From: Contendibacter sp031732755
GTDB lineage: Bacteria > Pseudomonadota > Gammaproteobacteria > Competibacterales > Competibacteraceae
Length of the DNA stretch: 64,000 bases
Assembly: GCA_031732755.1 (NCBI GenBank)
Contig: JAVMKI010000045.1
Span: 1 to 64,000 of the forward strand
Reading direction: 5' to 3'
The notes under the pieces are model-generated. The model searched no databases. It was not told the DNA's origin and worked only from the letters and a program-made list of their open reading frames with translations. Within the stretch, counting starts at the first letter, position 1; each line of letters begins with the position of its first letter. Positions 44,377 to 52,154 of the stretch are shown piece by piece. A program made the translations under genes and the position numbers.

Positions 44377-46172
44377 AATTCGGGTCCGATGCTGAAAGAG
44401 AAACGGAACGCGTCACCGGGCGGGCGGTCCAGCCCGGACGCCAGGTCGATCCGCACCGGCCCGACCGGCGAACGCCAGCGCAGACCCAAGCCGGCGCCGG
44501 TTTTCATCTCGGGGCTTGCGCCATCGAAGGCGTCGCCGCTGTCCATGAAGGCGGCGAGACTCCAGCCGTCCCAGACCCGGTGTTCGTATTCCACGCTGCC
44601 CACCAGCAGATTCTTGCCGCCAATCACCACGCCATCGGCGTCGGTGGGACCGATGCTGTTATAGGCGTAGCCACGCACGCTGGCGTCGCCACCGGCGAAG
44701 AACCGCAGGGAGGTCGGCAGATTTTCGAACCCCTGGCTGATCACGGTGGCGCCGGCATCGGTACGCGCGATGATTCGGCTAGCGTCGTTCAGCGCGTACA
44801 CGCCTTTCAAATGCACCACGCCCTGCACGAAGTCGAGGTCCGACAGCAATGCGGTCGAAGCGCCGCGCAGTTCGAAACCAAACAGCAGTCCACGGTTGGG
44901 ATACAGGCGGTCGTCGGCGTCGATCCAGGTCCAGTTCAAACCGGGAATCAGTAGCAGAGAAGATTGGGTGGGCACGTCGCCAACGCTGAACTCCTCGTAC
45001 TGATAGCTCAGGTTGTAGTTTTTCAACCACCGACCGTCTTGTCGTTGCCAGCCGCCGCCGAGGGTGACTTGTTGATAGTCCTGCTGATTATAGTGCTGCT
45101 CGGTGTAGCTTGCGGTCAGCGTGTAGGTGTCGGTGGTGGGATCTTCGCCGGGAATGTAGTACTTGCCGCCGAGAATGGTCTTGATCGGCGACCACAGCAG
45201 TTCTTCCTCGGCGTGGTGTCCCTGGCGGTTGAGCCAGCGTTGTTCCGCTTTCAGTCGGATCCGCGCCCCGGTGTCGGTGCCGTAACCGGCGCCGGCGCTG
45301 TATTTGCGCTGCTTGTTGGGCTCCAGTTCCACCTCGACCGGGGTGGTGTCGGTGGTGGCGTTGGGCGGGGCGTTGACCTGAACCTGGCTGAAGTACGGGC
45401 TGCCGTTGAGATCGCCTTGCAGTTTCAGCAGATCGTTGGCGTTATAGGGATCGCCGGGTTTGAAGCGAAGGTAGCGGTTCAGCAGCTTGGGGGATAGGAA
45501 ATCCTGCTTGAAGGTGACGTCGCCGAAGCGGTAGCGGGGGCCGGTGTCGTAATGCAGCCGAACGGTGGCCTCGTAGGTTTGTGGATTGACTTCGATAACG
45601 CGCTCGATGAAGCGGGCTTCGAAGTAGCCGCGTTCGGTAGCCAGCGTTTCCAACGCTTGCTTGAATTGTTCGTACTTGGGTTGATCGAGGATTTGGCCCT
45701 GGGCGAGCGGCGCGTGCGCTAGCGCCTGCTGGAAAGTTGGGTCTTGCTGCCCTTCGCCGAGGATTTTCAGGTCCAACGTGGTGATGCGCAGCGGTCGACC
45801 GGGTTGAATGCGATAGCGTGCTTCCCAACCGCCGGGGATGCGGGTCAATGAAGACTCGATAGTGGGTTCGTAATAGCCAAACGGTTGCAGCGCCTCGCGG
45901 ATCTGGGATTCGGCCTTCCCATGCAACCAGCGCAATCGGGTTTCCTCCGGCGCGGTTTGACCGGCGAAACGGTTGAGTTCTAAAAATGCCTGCACGTTGT
46001 CGCGCAACGATCCATCCACGCCCTCGACCGTGACGGTGAGCGTGCCAGCTTCACTGGTTTCCGTGGCGGTCAGCGGCGCGGCATCTTCCTGGGCGGGCAG
46101 GGATTCGACGGCGCCCACCAGGATGCAGAACGACAGCCAGACGAGCGCGAGGCGGAAAACGGGTCGAGTCAT
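44373..46172 (-). CDS. tamA: Translocation and assembly module protein TamA
   Basis: Outer-membrane Omp85 family protein that partners TamB. The 599-residue protein (E. coli 577) has a signal peptide (cleavage around residues 25-28, ESLPAQ), three POTRA domains to about residue 270, and a 16-strand barrel with the lid-loop motif VRGYAYNSIGP and a C-terminal FRFSFSIGPEL. The tamA-tamB overlap (GTGA) shows strict coupling. No convincing Shine-Dalgarno precedes the ATG, so the exact start is less certain than the identity. Confidence 0.95.
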   Translation of the reverse strand: MTRPVFRLALVWLSFCILVGAVESLPAQEDAAPLTATETSEAGTLTVTVEGVDGSLRDNVQAFLELNRFAGQTAPEETRLRWLHGKAESQIREALQPFGYYEPTIESSLTRIPGGWEARYRIQPGRPLRITTLDLKILGEGQQDPTFQQALAHAPLAQGQILDQPKYEQFKQALETLATERGYFEARFIERVIEVNPQTYEATVRLHYDTGPRYRFGDVTFKQDFLSPKLLNRYLRFKPGDPYNANDLLKLQGDLNGSPYFSQVQVNAPPNATTDTTPVEVELEPNKQRKYSAGAGYGTDTGARIRLKAEQRWLNRQGHHAEEELLWSPIKTILGGKYYIPGEDPTTDTYTLTASYTEQHYNQQDYQQVTLGGGWQRQDGRWLKNYNLSYQYEEFSVGDVPTQSSLLLIPGLNWTWIDADDRLYPNRGLLFGFELRGASTALLSDLDFVQGVVHLKGVYALNDASRIIARTDAGATVISQGFENLPTSLRFFAGGDASVRGYAYNSIGPTDADGVVIGGKNLLVGSVEYEHRVWDGWSLAAFMDSGDAFDGASPEMKTGAGLGLRWRSPVGPVRIDLASGLDRPPGDAFRFSFSIGPEL

Positions 46173-46254
46173 GATGGATGCGGATTGAGTCGTTGCCGGC
46201 GTGGATATTAGCGCCTTTGCGTCCGGTTTGGGTCGGTCGGCGCAAGGAACCTTG

Positions 46255-47178
46255 TCACGGCAAGATTCCCGTGTTGTTGGGCGTGCCGTTCAACGCTGTT
46301 TGCAGCATGTCGAGAAACGCGCGCGTCTTGGTCGGCATCAGGCGGCGGCCAGGAAACACCGCCCAGGCCGGATGAGAAGGCAACCGCCAGTCGGGCAGGA
46401 CGCGGCGCAGCTCCCCGCGATGGACGCTGGGAGCGGCGAAGCAGTCGGGCACTGCGGTGATCCCCGCCCCGGCGCATGCTAAGCGGATGAGCAGTTCGGG
46501 GGAATTGGCCATGGCGCGACCCGGCGGCACGCCTTCCCAGTGCCGTTGGCCGCTGACCAAAGTCCAAGCCACCGCCCCGCCGCCACGTTCGGGCAGGCGC
46601 AGCGCTTCATGGTGCGCGAGATCGTCCGGCGACGCCGGATCACCGCGCCCGGCCAAATAGCCCGGAGCGGCATAGAGACTGATCGGCAACAGGGCGATGC
46701 GCCGCGCAACGAGCAACGCATCGTCGGGCAACGCGCCCATGCGCACGGCGATATCGAAGTTTTCTCCCAGCAAATCCACCCGTCGCGGCGACAGATCCAG
46801 TTCCAGCGTGACCGCCGGATGGAGCGCGATGAATGCCGCCAGCATGTCGGCCAGCAGTAGGTTGGCGAAATCGCTTGGCATGGATACCCGCAACCGCCCA
46901 CTGGGCTGTGCCTGGCGGTGCTCGACCAGCGCCCGCGCCGCATCCACCTCAACCGCCACCTGACGGGCGTGTTCCAGCAGATACTCCCCGAACTCGGTGA
47001 GGGTGAGGCGGCGAGTGGTGCGCAACATCAGGCGTTCACCCAATTGCTCCTCGAACAACGCGATGCGGCGCGATACCGTGGACTTGGGCAAACCGAGCCG
47101 GTCGGCGGCGCGGCTGAAGCTGCCGGCTTCCGCGACGCGGGCGAAGATCAACAGGTCATTGGGCTGAAATTGTTCCAT
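46255..47178 (-). CDS. LysR-family transcriptional regulator
   Basis: DNA-binding regulator of 307 residues. The winged helix-turn-helix lies at about residues 8-66 (FARVAEAGSFSRAADRLGLP then KSTVSRRIALFEEQLGERL), followed by the two-subdomain effector-binding region from about 92 (GRLRVSMPSDF). It is divergent from azoR-pirin with 94 bp between the starts, the classical LysR layout for controlling the neighbouring genes and itself. Two palindromes in that gap are candidate operators. The effector is unknown; quinones or electrophiles are plausible given the targets. Confidence 0.93.
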   Translation of the reverse strand: MEQFQPNDLLIFARVAEAGSFSRAADRLGLPKSTVSRRIALFEEQLGERLMLRTTRRLTLTEFGEYLLEHARQVAVEVDAARALVEHRQAQPSGRLRVSMPSDFANLLLADMLAAFIALHPAVTLELDLSPRRVDLLGENFDIAVRMGALPDDALLVARRIALLPISLYAAPGYLAGRGDPASPDDLAHHEALRLPERGGGAVAWTLVSGQRHWEGVPPGRAMANSPELLIRLACAGAGITAVPDCFAAPSVHRGELRRVLPDWRLPSHPAWAVFPGRRLMPTKTRAFLDMLQTALNGTPNNTGILP

Positions 47179-47183
47179 GGGCA

Positions 47184-47253
47184 GGATAATGTTATCCGGT
47201 TTGGCGGCTTCTATCTTTATTTCGAGATCAATAAAGTAGTTCTCAGGTTATCC
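47184..47253. promoter_or_regulatory. Candidate LysR operators between the regulator and azoR
   Basis: Two inverted repeats: GGATAA-TG-TTATCC at 47184-47197, and CTTTATT-N8-AATAAAG at 47215-47236, the latter containing the T-N11-A pattern typical of LysR sites. A half copy, GGTTATCC, recurs at 47246-47253, near the expected azoR promoter. Confidence 0.6.
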
Positions 47254-47272
47254 ATCACTCTGAGGACATCGC

Positions 47273-47872
47273 ATGAACATCCTGCAAATCAACGCCAGCG
47301 CCCGCCGGGAAGGCGCCAACTCCACCCACCTCGCCAACGCGATGGCCGCTCGCCTGCAAACGGCGAGTCCGACCGCCAAGCTCACGGTGCGTGATCTTGC
47401 CATCGATCCTCACCCGATGCTGGACGAGGCCGCGCTTGGCGCTTTGTTCACCCCGGCTGAACAGCGCACTCCAGCCCAGGCGGCGCGGGTGGCGCTCGAC
47501 GACGCGCTGATCACCGAGGTTCAGGCAGCCGATGTCCTCGTGCTCGGCGTGCCGATGTACAACTTTAGCATTCCAGCCCAGTTGAAGAACTGGATCGATG
47601 CCATCGCCCGCGCCGGCGTCACTTTCCGCTACACCGAGAGTGGGCCGGAAGGATTGCTCAAGGGTAAGAAAGTCTACGCGGCGCTGGCGCGCGGCGGTCG
47701 CTATCGGGGCATGGAGAGTGACACGCAGACGCCGTACCTGAAAATGGTGCTCGGTTTTCTCGGCATGACCGACGTGCATTTTATCTATGCGGAAGGTCTG
47801 AACATGGGGCCGGAAGCGACCCAGCAGGGCTTTGCCGAAGCGGAGGCCGACATGGCCACGGCGCTGGCCTGA
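47273..47872 (+). CDS. azoR: FMN-dependent NADH:quinone oxidoreductase / azoreductase
   Basis: Flavodoxin-fold enzyme performing two-electron reduction of quinones (and azo dyes), which avoids semiquinone radicals. The 199-residue protein (E. coli AzoR 201) starts MNILQINASARREGANSTHL, the FMN phosphate-binding loop. VPMYNFSIPAQLKNWIDAIA and the TFRYTESGPEGLLKGKK segment are strongly conserved in the family. GAGGA at 47262-47266 precedes the ATG. It is followed 58 bp later by a pirin gene, presumably in one operon controlled by the divergent LysR protein. Confidence 0.94.
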   Translation: MNILQINASARREGANSTHLANAMAARLQTASPTAKLTVRDLAIDPHPMLDEAALGALFTPAEQRTPAQAARVALDDALITEVQAADVLVLGVPMYNFSIPAQLKNWIDAIARAGVTFRYTESGPEGLLKGKKVYAALARGGRYRGMESDTQTPYLKMVLGFLGMTDVHFIYAEGLNMGPEATQQGFAEAEADMATALA

Positions 47873-47930
47873 GCCCGTCCCCCGTGAATCCTGTGGGCGC
47901 CATCGCGCGCCCCTGACTGGAGTGAATCCA

Positions 47931-48803
47931 ATGACGAAATCCACCTTTAATGGCGAACCGATCCACCATCCCCGCCCTGTGGAACAACTCGTGGTCGGCA
48001 AGGCGACGTCCGATGGCGCGGGCGTGAAGCTGACTCGGGTGCTCGCGCAATCGCTCCAGCATCGGCTCGATCCTTTCCTGATGCTTGATGCTTTTGGCAG
48101 CCACAATCCGGCGGACTATATCGCCGGTTTTCCCGATCACCCGCACCGGGGTTTCGAGACTATCACCTACATGATCGCTGGCCGCATGCGGCATCGCGAC
48201 AGCGCCGGCCATGAAGGTTTGCTGGAGAACGGCGGCGTGCAATGGATGACAGCGGGACGAGGGGTGATCCATTCCGAAATTCCGCAGCAGGAAGCAGGCG
48301 TGATGGAAGGTTTTCAACTCTGGTTGAATCTGCCCGCCCGCGACAAGCTGATTACGCCCTGGTACCGCGATTTCGCCGCCACTGAGTTGCCGCGTTTCGT
48401 GACCGATGCCGGCGTGACGGTGACGGTGATCGCCGGCGCGAGCCATGGCGTTACCGGCGCGGTGACGCGCGCGGCGACCGCGCCGCTGTATCTGGATCTG
48501 CACCTACCCGCCGGTGCGCGTTTTACCCAGCCGCTGCCGGCGGAGCACAACGCCTTCGTCTACGTCTATCGCGGCGCGGTCGGCATCGCTGGCAGCCAGG
48601 TTCCAGTCCAGCATCTGGCGGTTCTCGCCAACGACGCGCAAGCGGATGGGGTAGTCATCGAAGCCGCGAGCGACGCCAAGGCACTGCTGATCGCCGGTCG
48701 GCCGCTGAATGAACCGATCACGCAGTACGGCCCCTTCGTGATGAACACGGAGCAGGAAATCTATCAGGCGCTAAACGATTTCCGCGACGGACGCCTGGCT
48801 TGA
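47931..48803 (+). CDS. Pirin family protein
   Basis: Bicupin metalloprotein; some bacterial members have quercetinase activity (YhhW), others modulate metabolic enzymes. The 290-residue product from ATG 47931, preceded by GGAGTGA (47919-47925), has the iron ligands H70 and H72 in FPDHPHRGFETITY and H114 and E116 in GVIHSEIPQ, and the second cupin in the C-terminal half. An upstream in-frame start overlaps azoR and is unlikely. Pairing with azoR under a LysR regulator suggests a quinone or flavonoid stress response, which is inference. Confidence 0.92.
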   Translation: MTKSTFNGEPIHHPRPVEQLVVGKATSDGAGVKLTRVLAQSLQHRLDPFLMLDAFGSHNPADYIAGFPDHPHRGFETITYMIAGRMRHRDSAGHEGLLENGGVQWMTAGRGVIHSEIPQQEAGVMEGFQLWLNLPARDKLITPWYRDFAATELPRFVTDAGVTVTVIAGASHGVTGAVTRAATAPLYLDLHLPAGARFTQPLPAEHNAFVYVYRGAVGIAGSQVPVQHLAVLANDAQADGVVIEAASDAKALLIAGRPLNEPITQYGPFVMNTEQEIYQALNDFRDGRLA

Positions 48804-48925
48804 CGCCTTTTCGGAACGATGTCGCCCGCGGTAGCGGGGTTCGCCGTTCGTTTCGCTGGTTGAAATCCGGTAAGGCGCGCTCTTGCGAGACTTGATGCTT
48901 CAAAGGAGAAGTTTGCTTGTTCCGA

Positions 48926-50269
48926 TCACGAGCCCTGAGTGCCCTCAAGGGTAATATTGCGACAGCGGGTTTCGTACAGGAAGGCCGAGGCGATGCTGGA
49001 CAGGACGACGCAACCCAGCATCAGGTAAAAACCGTTCTGGTAATCGGCGGCGCCGTACACCCGCACTCCGTTAGCCATGGCGCCGCTCCAGGTCAAGTCC
49101 ATGACCCAGCCAAACAGCGGTTGGAGAATGGCCGCCTCCAGGAAGATGCCGGTATTCACCAGCGCGATGGCCATGCCCGACAGCGCGGGGGCGACCACCT
49201 CCTTGGCGCTGGCGTAGGTCAGGACGAAAGATCCGCAACCGGAACCCATCAGCGCGAACCAGGCCATGCCCGTCACGCCAGGGGTCCAATGGCCGTGGAC
49301 GATGCCCAGCCAAGCCAGCCCGTACAGCAGGACACCGATGACCAACAGGGGTTTACGGCGGCCCAACCGGTCGGAGAACCAGCCGCAGAATAAAGCGCTG
49401 CCAGCGAAGCTGGCCAGCGCGGCGGTGGTGTACAAGGAAGCCGTGGATCGCTCCAGACCATGCAAGTCATGCAGGAAGGGAATCGCCCATAGACCAAGAA
49501 ATGCCAGCATGCTGCCTGGCATCCCCCAGTTGACCCAGAATGCCGGCCAGGTCCGGCGCGTGGCCAAAACCTCCAGCAGATCATGCCACCAGTGTCGTTG
49601 GCGACTGGCGTGCCGGGTTTGACCCTCCATCTCCCGGATCGAGGGAAAGCCGGCATCCTCCGGAGTGTTGCGCACGCCGAACCAGGAAAGCACCGCTAGG
49701 GCCAGCGCCAGAATGCCGAACGCGGCAAACACCGCGCGCCACGACCAGATCGTCAGCATGCCGGCCAGAGGGCCAGCCGCCAGGATCGCACCGATATTGC
49801 CCAACGATAGGGTCAGGCCGCTGATGAAGCCGTAATCCCGGTCGCGGAACCAGAGGGTATTGCTTTTCATCAGCCCCACGAACACCACGGACACTCCCAG
49901 CCCAACCAGGGCGCGTCCCACCGACGCCTCCCAAAGCGTGGCGGCCAGACCAAACAGGATGGAGCCGATACCGGACACCAGATTGCCCAACGTCACCACA
50001 ACCCGCGCGCCCAAGGTATCGGCTAGCACTCCGGCGGGAATCTGCATGACGGTATAGATGTAGTAATACATCGCCGCCAGCGACCCCAGCGCGGCTCCGG
50101 TGGCCCCAAAATCCCGCATCAGGTCGGCGGACGCCACCGCCGGGGCGATCCGGTGGAAGAACACCAGGATGTAAGATACCGCCAGGATGGCGTAGACAGA
50201 CCAGCGAGCGCGGGCGAAACACGCCGGATCGAAGGGCGTGGGCGACGGGTTGACGGTGGGAGCGGCTAT
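48926..50269 (-). CDS. Major facilitator superfamily transporter, apparent ATA start codon
   Basis: Twelve-helix inner-membrane transporter with the MFS loop 2-3 signature (GVLADTLGARVVV) and its repeat between helices 8 and 9 (GWFSDRLGRRKPLL). The longest frame from a standard start begins at GTG 50164, but this lacks most of the first helix. Reading upstream in frame gives RWSVYAILAVSYILVFFHR, a perfect first helix, and the frame reaches an ATA at 50269-50267 preceded by GGGAGGG with 7-nt spacing. No ATG, GTG or TTG exists upstream before an in-frame stop. I therefore place the start at ATA, giving 447 residues. Substrate unknown. Confidence 0.8.
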   Translation of the reverse strand: MAAPTVNPSPTPFDPACFARARWSVYAILAVSYILVFFHRIAPAVASADLMRDFGATGAALGSLAAMYYYIYTVMQIPAGVLADTLGARVVVTLGNLVSGIGSILFGLAATLWEASVGRALVGLGVSVVFVGLMKSNTLWFRDRDYGFISGLTLSLGNIGAILAAGPLAGMLTIWSWRAVFAAFGILALALAVLSWFGVRNTPEDAGFPSIREMEGQTRHASRQRHWWHDLLEVLATRRTWPAFWVNWGMPGSMLAFLGLWAIPFLHDLHGLERSTASLYTTAALASFAGSALFCGWFSDRLGRRKPLLVIGVLLYGLAWLGIVHGHWTPGVTGMAWFALMGSGCGSFVLTYASAKEVVAPALSGMAIALVNTGIFLEAAILQPLFGWVMDLTWSGAMANGVRVYGAADYQNGFYLMLGCVVLSSIASAFLYETRCRNITLEGTQGS

Positions 50270-50605
50270 GGCTGCGCCCTCCCGGTTAAAAGGCTTTCAG
50301 TCGCTTGAATCCAACGACGCGGGATCGGGATATATTCACGGACGTTCACTTTGTGCTGGAATGACGAAGAAAATCGTGGCGGGGAATTTCCGAAACGCCA
50401 CATCATACGCCCTTTTGACTGGGGGGCCGGTATCGCCCAAAGTCTTCCCGGCGCCGGGTGGTCGATGACCCTGCGGATTGCATGAAAACCGATATTTTCA
50501 GATCAACGATTTGCTTTTGGGAGCGGGTTTGGCCGCGATGGGGGGTTGCCATCACAGCCAAACCCGCTCCCACGAGCTGACCAGCTTTCTTGGGAGATGC
50601 ATGTC
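50270..50605. other. Non-coding region between the divergent MFS gene and rlmD
   Basis: This 336-bp stretch holds the ribosome-binding site of the MFS gene, presumed promoters for both genes and, at its right end, the REPIN-like repeat described separately. Short open frames here have no recognisable product. Confidence 0.6.
50518..50572. repeat. REPIN-like inverted repeat (two REP-type units)
   Basis: Two 24-nt units face each other across 7 bp: 50518-50541 and the reverse complement of 50549-50572. They agree at 22 of 24 positions, with a 16-bp perfectly paired core TGGGAGCGGGTTTGGC. The sequence type resembles the REP elements of pseudomonads (TGGGAGCGGG..GCGAT). It lies 33 bp before the rlmD start. 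Transcribed, it would form a very stable hairpin. Confidence 0.8.
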
Positions 50606-51943
50606 GTGTCCGTCAAGCGATCCGAAGCCCGACGCCAGTGGGCGACGCAGCCCTTTCTCCTCACCATCGAGGATTTGACCCACGAGGGTCACGGTGTGGG
50701 GCGGCGCGAAGGAAAAGCCGTATTCGTTGAGGGCGCGCTGCCGGGTGAGGAGGTTCGTTGCGTCTACACGGCGCGGCGCGGTCGTCACGATGAGGCGCGC
50801 ACGTTGGAGGTGCTGACATCGGCGCCAGAGCGGGTCGAGCCGCGCTGCGCCCATTTCGCGGTCTGTGGCGGCTGCGCTTTACAACACCTTGGGCCGACCG
50901 CGCAATTGGCGCGCAAGCAGCGCTGGTTGCTGGACAGCCTGGCCCATATCGGCAAGGTTCAGCCGGAACAGATGTTGGAGCCGCTGACCGGCCCGGTCTG
51001 GGGCTACCGGCGGCGGGCGCGGCTGGGTGTCAAGGACGTGACCAAAAAGGGGCGCGTGCTGGTGGGTTTCCGCGAGCGGCGAGGTCCTTACCTGGCCGAT
51101 CTGCGCCGTTGCGAGATTCTGGACGAACGGGTCGGCGGCTTGCTGGAGCCACTGGCGCGACTGATCGAAACCCTGTCCATCCGCGACCGGTTGCCACAGA
51201 TTGAGGTCGCTGGCGGCGATGCCGTCATGAGTCTGAACCTGCGGGTGCTGACGCCGCCAAGCGCCGCCGATTTGGCGCAACTGCGGTCCTTCGGCGAGCA
51301 CCACGGTCTGGCGCTATACCTACAACCCGGTGGCGTGGATAGCGTCCGGGCGTTGGAAACGGCTTCCGCGCCACCGGTTTTGAGTTACCGGCTGGCGGAC
51401 GGGTTGGAACTGGAATTTCAGCCGCAACATTTCATCCAGATCAACGCCGCCCTGAATCGAGCGCTGGTCGAACGTGCGTGCGCGCTGCTGGAGATTGGGC
51501 CGGAGGATCGCGTGCTCGATCTGTTTTGCGGGTTGGGTAATTTTACCTTGGCGCTCGCCCGGCGGGCGCGAGCAGTGGTCGGCGTGGAAGGGGAGGGTGG
51601 TCTGGTCGAGTGGGCTAGGCGCAACACCGCGCGCAATGGCGTCGCCAACGCCGCGTTTTACGCCGCCGATCTGGCCGGCGACCTGACCGGATTGCCCTGG
51701 ATTCAGGGTGGCTACGACCGGATTCTGCTCGATCCGCCCCGGTCCGGCGCGTTGGAATTGATGCCTTGGATGACGGCGCTGGGCGCGCGGCGAATCGTCT
51801 ATGTCTCTTGCCATCCGGCGACTTTGGCGCGCGATGTCGGCGAACTGGTTCACCGGTTTGGCTACCGGCTGGAAAACGCCGGAGTGTTGGACATGTTTCC
51901 GCACACCACGCATGTCGAATCCATGGCGGTGCTGGCGCGGTGA
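50606..51943 (+). CDS. rlmD: 23S rRNA (uracil1939-C5)-methyltransferase RlmD
   Basis: SAM-dependent RNA methyltransferase (RumA). From GTG 50606, which has GGGAG at 50592-50596 at ideal distance, the protein is 445 residues; ATG 50597 would sit directly on that Shine-Dalgarno and is less likely. It has an N-terminal TRAM domain (IEDLTHEGHGVGRREGKAVFVEGALPGE), the 4Fe-4S ligands in RCAHFAVCGGC plus the later C in LRRCEIL, SAM motif VLDLFCGLGNFTLALA, catalytic Cys in YVSCHPATLARD and the terminal base Glu in HVESMAVL. A single gene, convergent with the HD-GYP regulator. Confidence 0.95.
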   Translation: MSVKRSEARRQWATQPFLLTIEDLTHEGHGVGRREGKAVFVEGALPGEEVRCVYTARRGRHDEARTLEVLTSAPERVEPRCAHFAVCGGCALQHLGPTAQLARKQRWLLDSLAHIGKVQPEQMLEPLTGPVWGYRRRARLGVKDVTKKGRVLVGFRERRGPYLADLRRCEILDERVGGLLEPLARLIETLSIRDRLPQIEVAGGDAVMSLNLRVLTPPSAADLAQLRSFGEHHGLALYLQPGGVDSVRALETASAPPVLSYRLADGLELEFQPQHFIQINAALNRALVERACALLEIGPEDRVLDLFCGLGNFTLALARRARAVVGVEGEGGLVEWARRNTARNGVANAAFYAADLAGDLTGLPWIQGGYDRILLDPPRSGALELMPWMTALGARRIVYVSCHPATLARDVGELVHRFGYRLENAGVLDMFPHTTHVESMAVLAR

Positions 51944-52085
51944 GCTTTGGAGATGCGCTTTGGAAAAAAGATGCGGGCCTGGCGGGACGTAATGCGTGGC
52001 AACAGCGTGATTACCGCCGCCGACAAACACCACCGCCGTCGCGGCCGGACCTTGGTTGGCGATTGACCCACTGGAGGGATCGGCT

Positions 52086-52109
52086 GGATGAACGGCGCGA
52101 AGTTCATCC
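52086..52109. repeat. Inverted repeat in the gap between rlmD and the HD-GYP gene
   Basis: GGATGAAC (52086-52093) and GTTCATCC (52102-52109) form a perfect 8-bp stem with an 8-nt loop in the 211-bp convergent gap. There is no T-run, so a terminator role is uncertain. Confidence 0.45.
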
Positions 52110-52154
52110 TTCGCGGATTGTCGTTTCGCGACGGAGCAACGGTGAGCGGCAATC

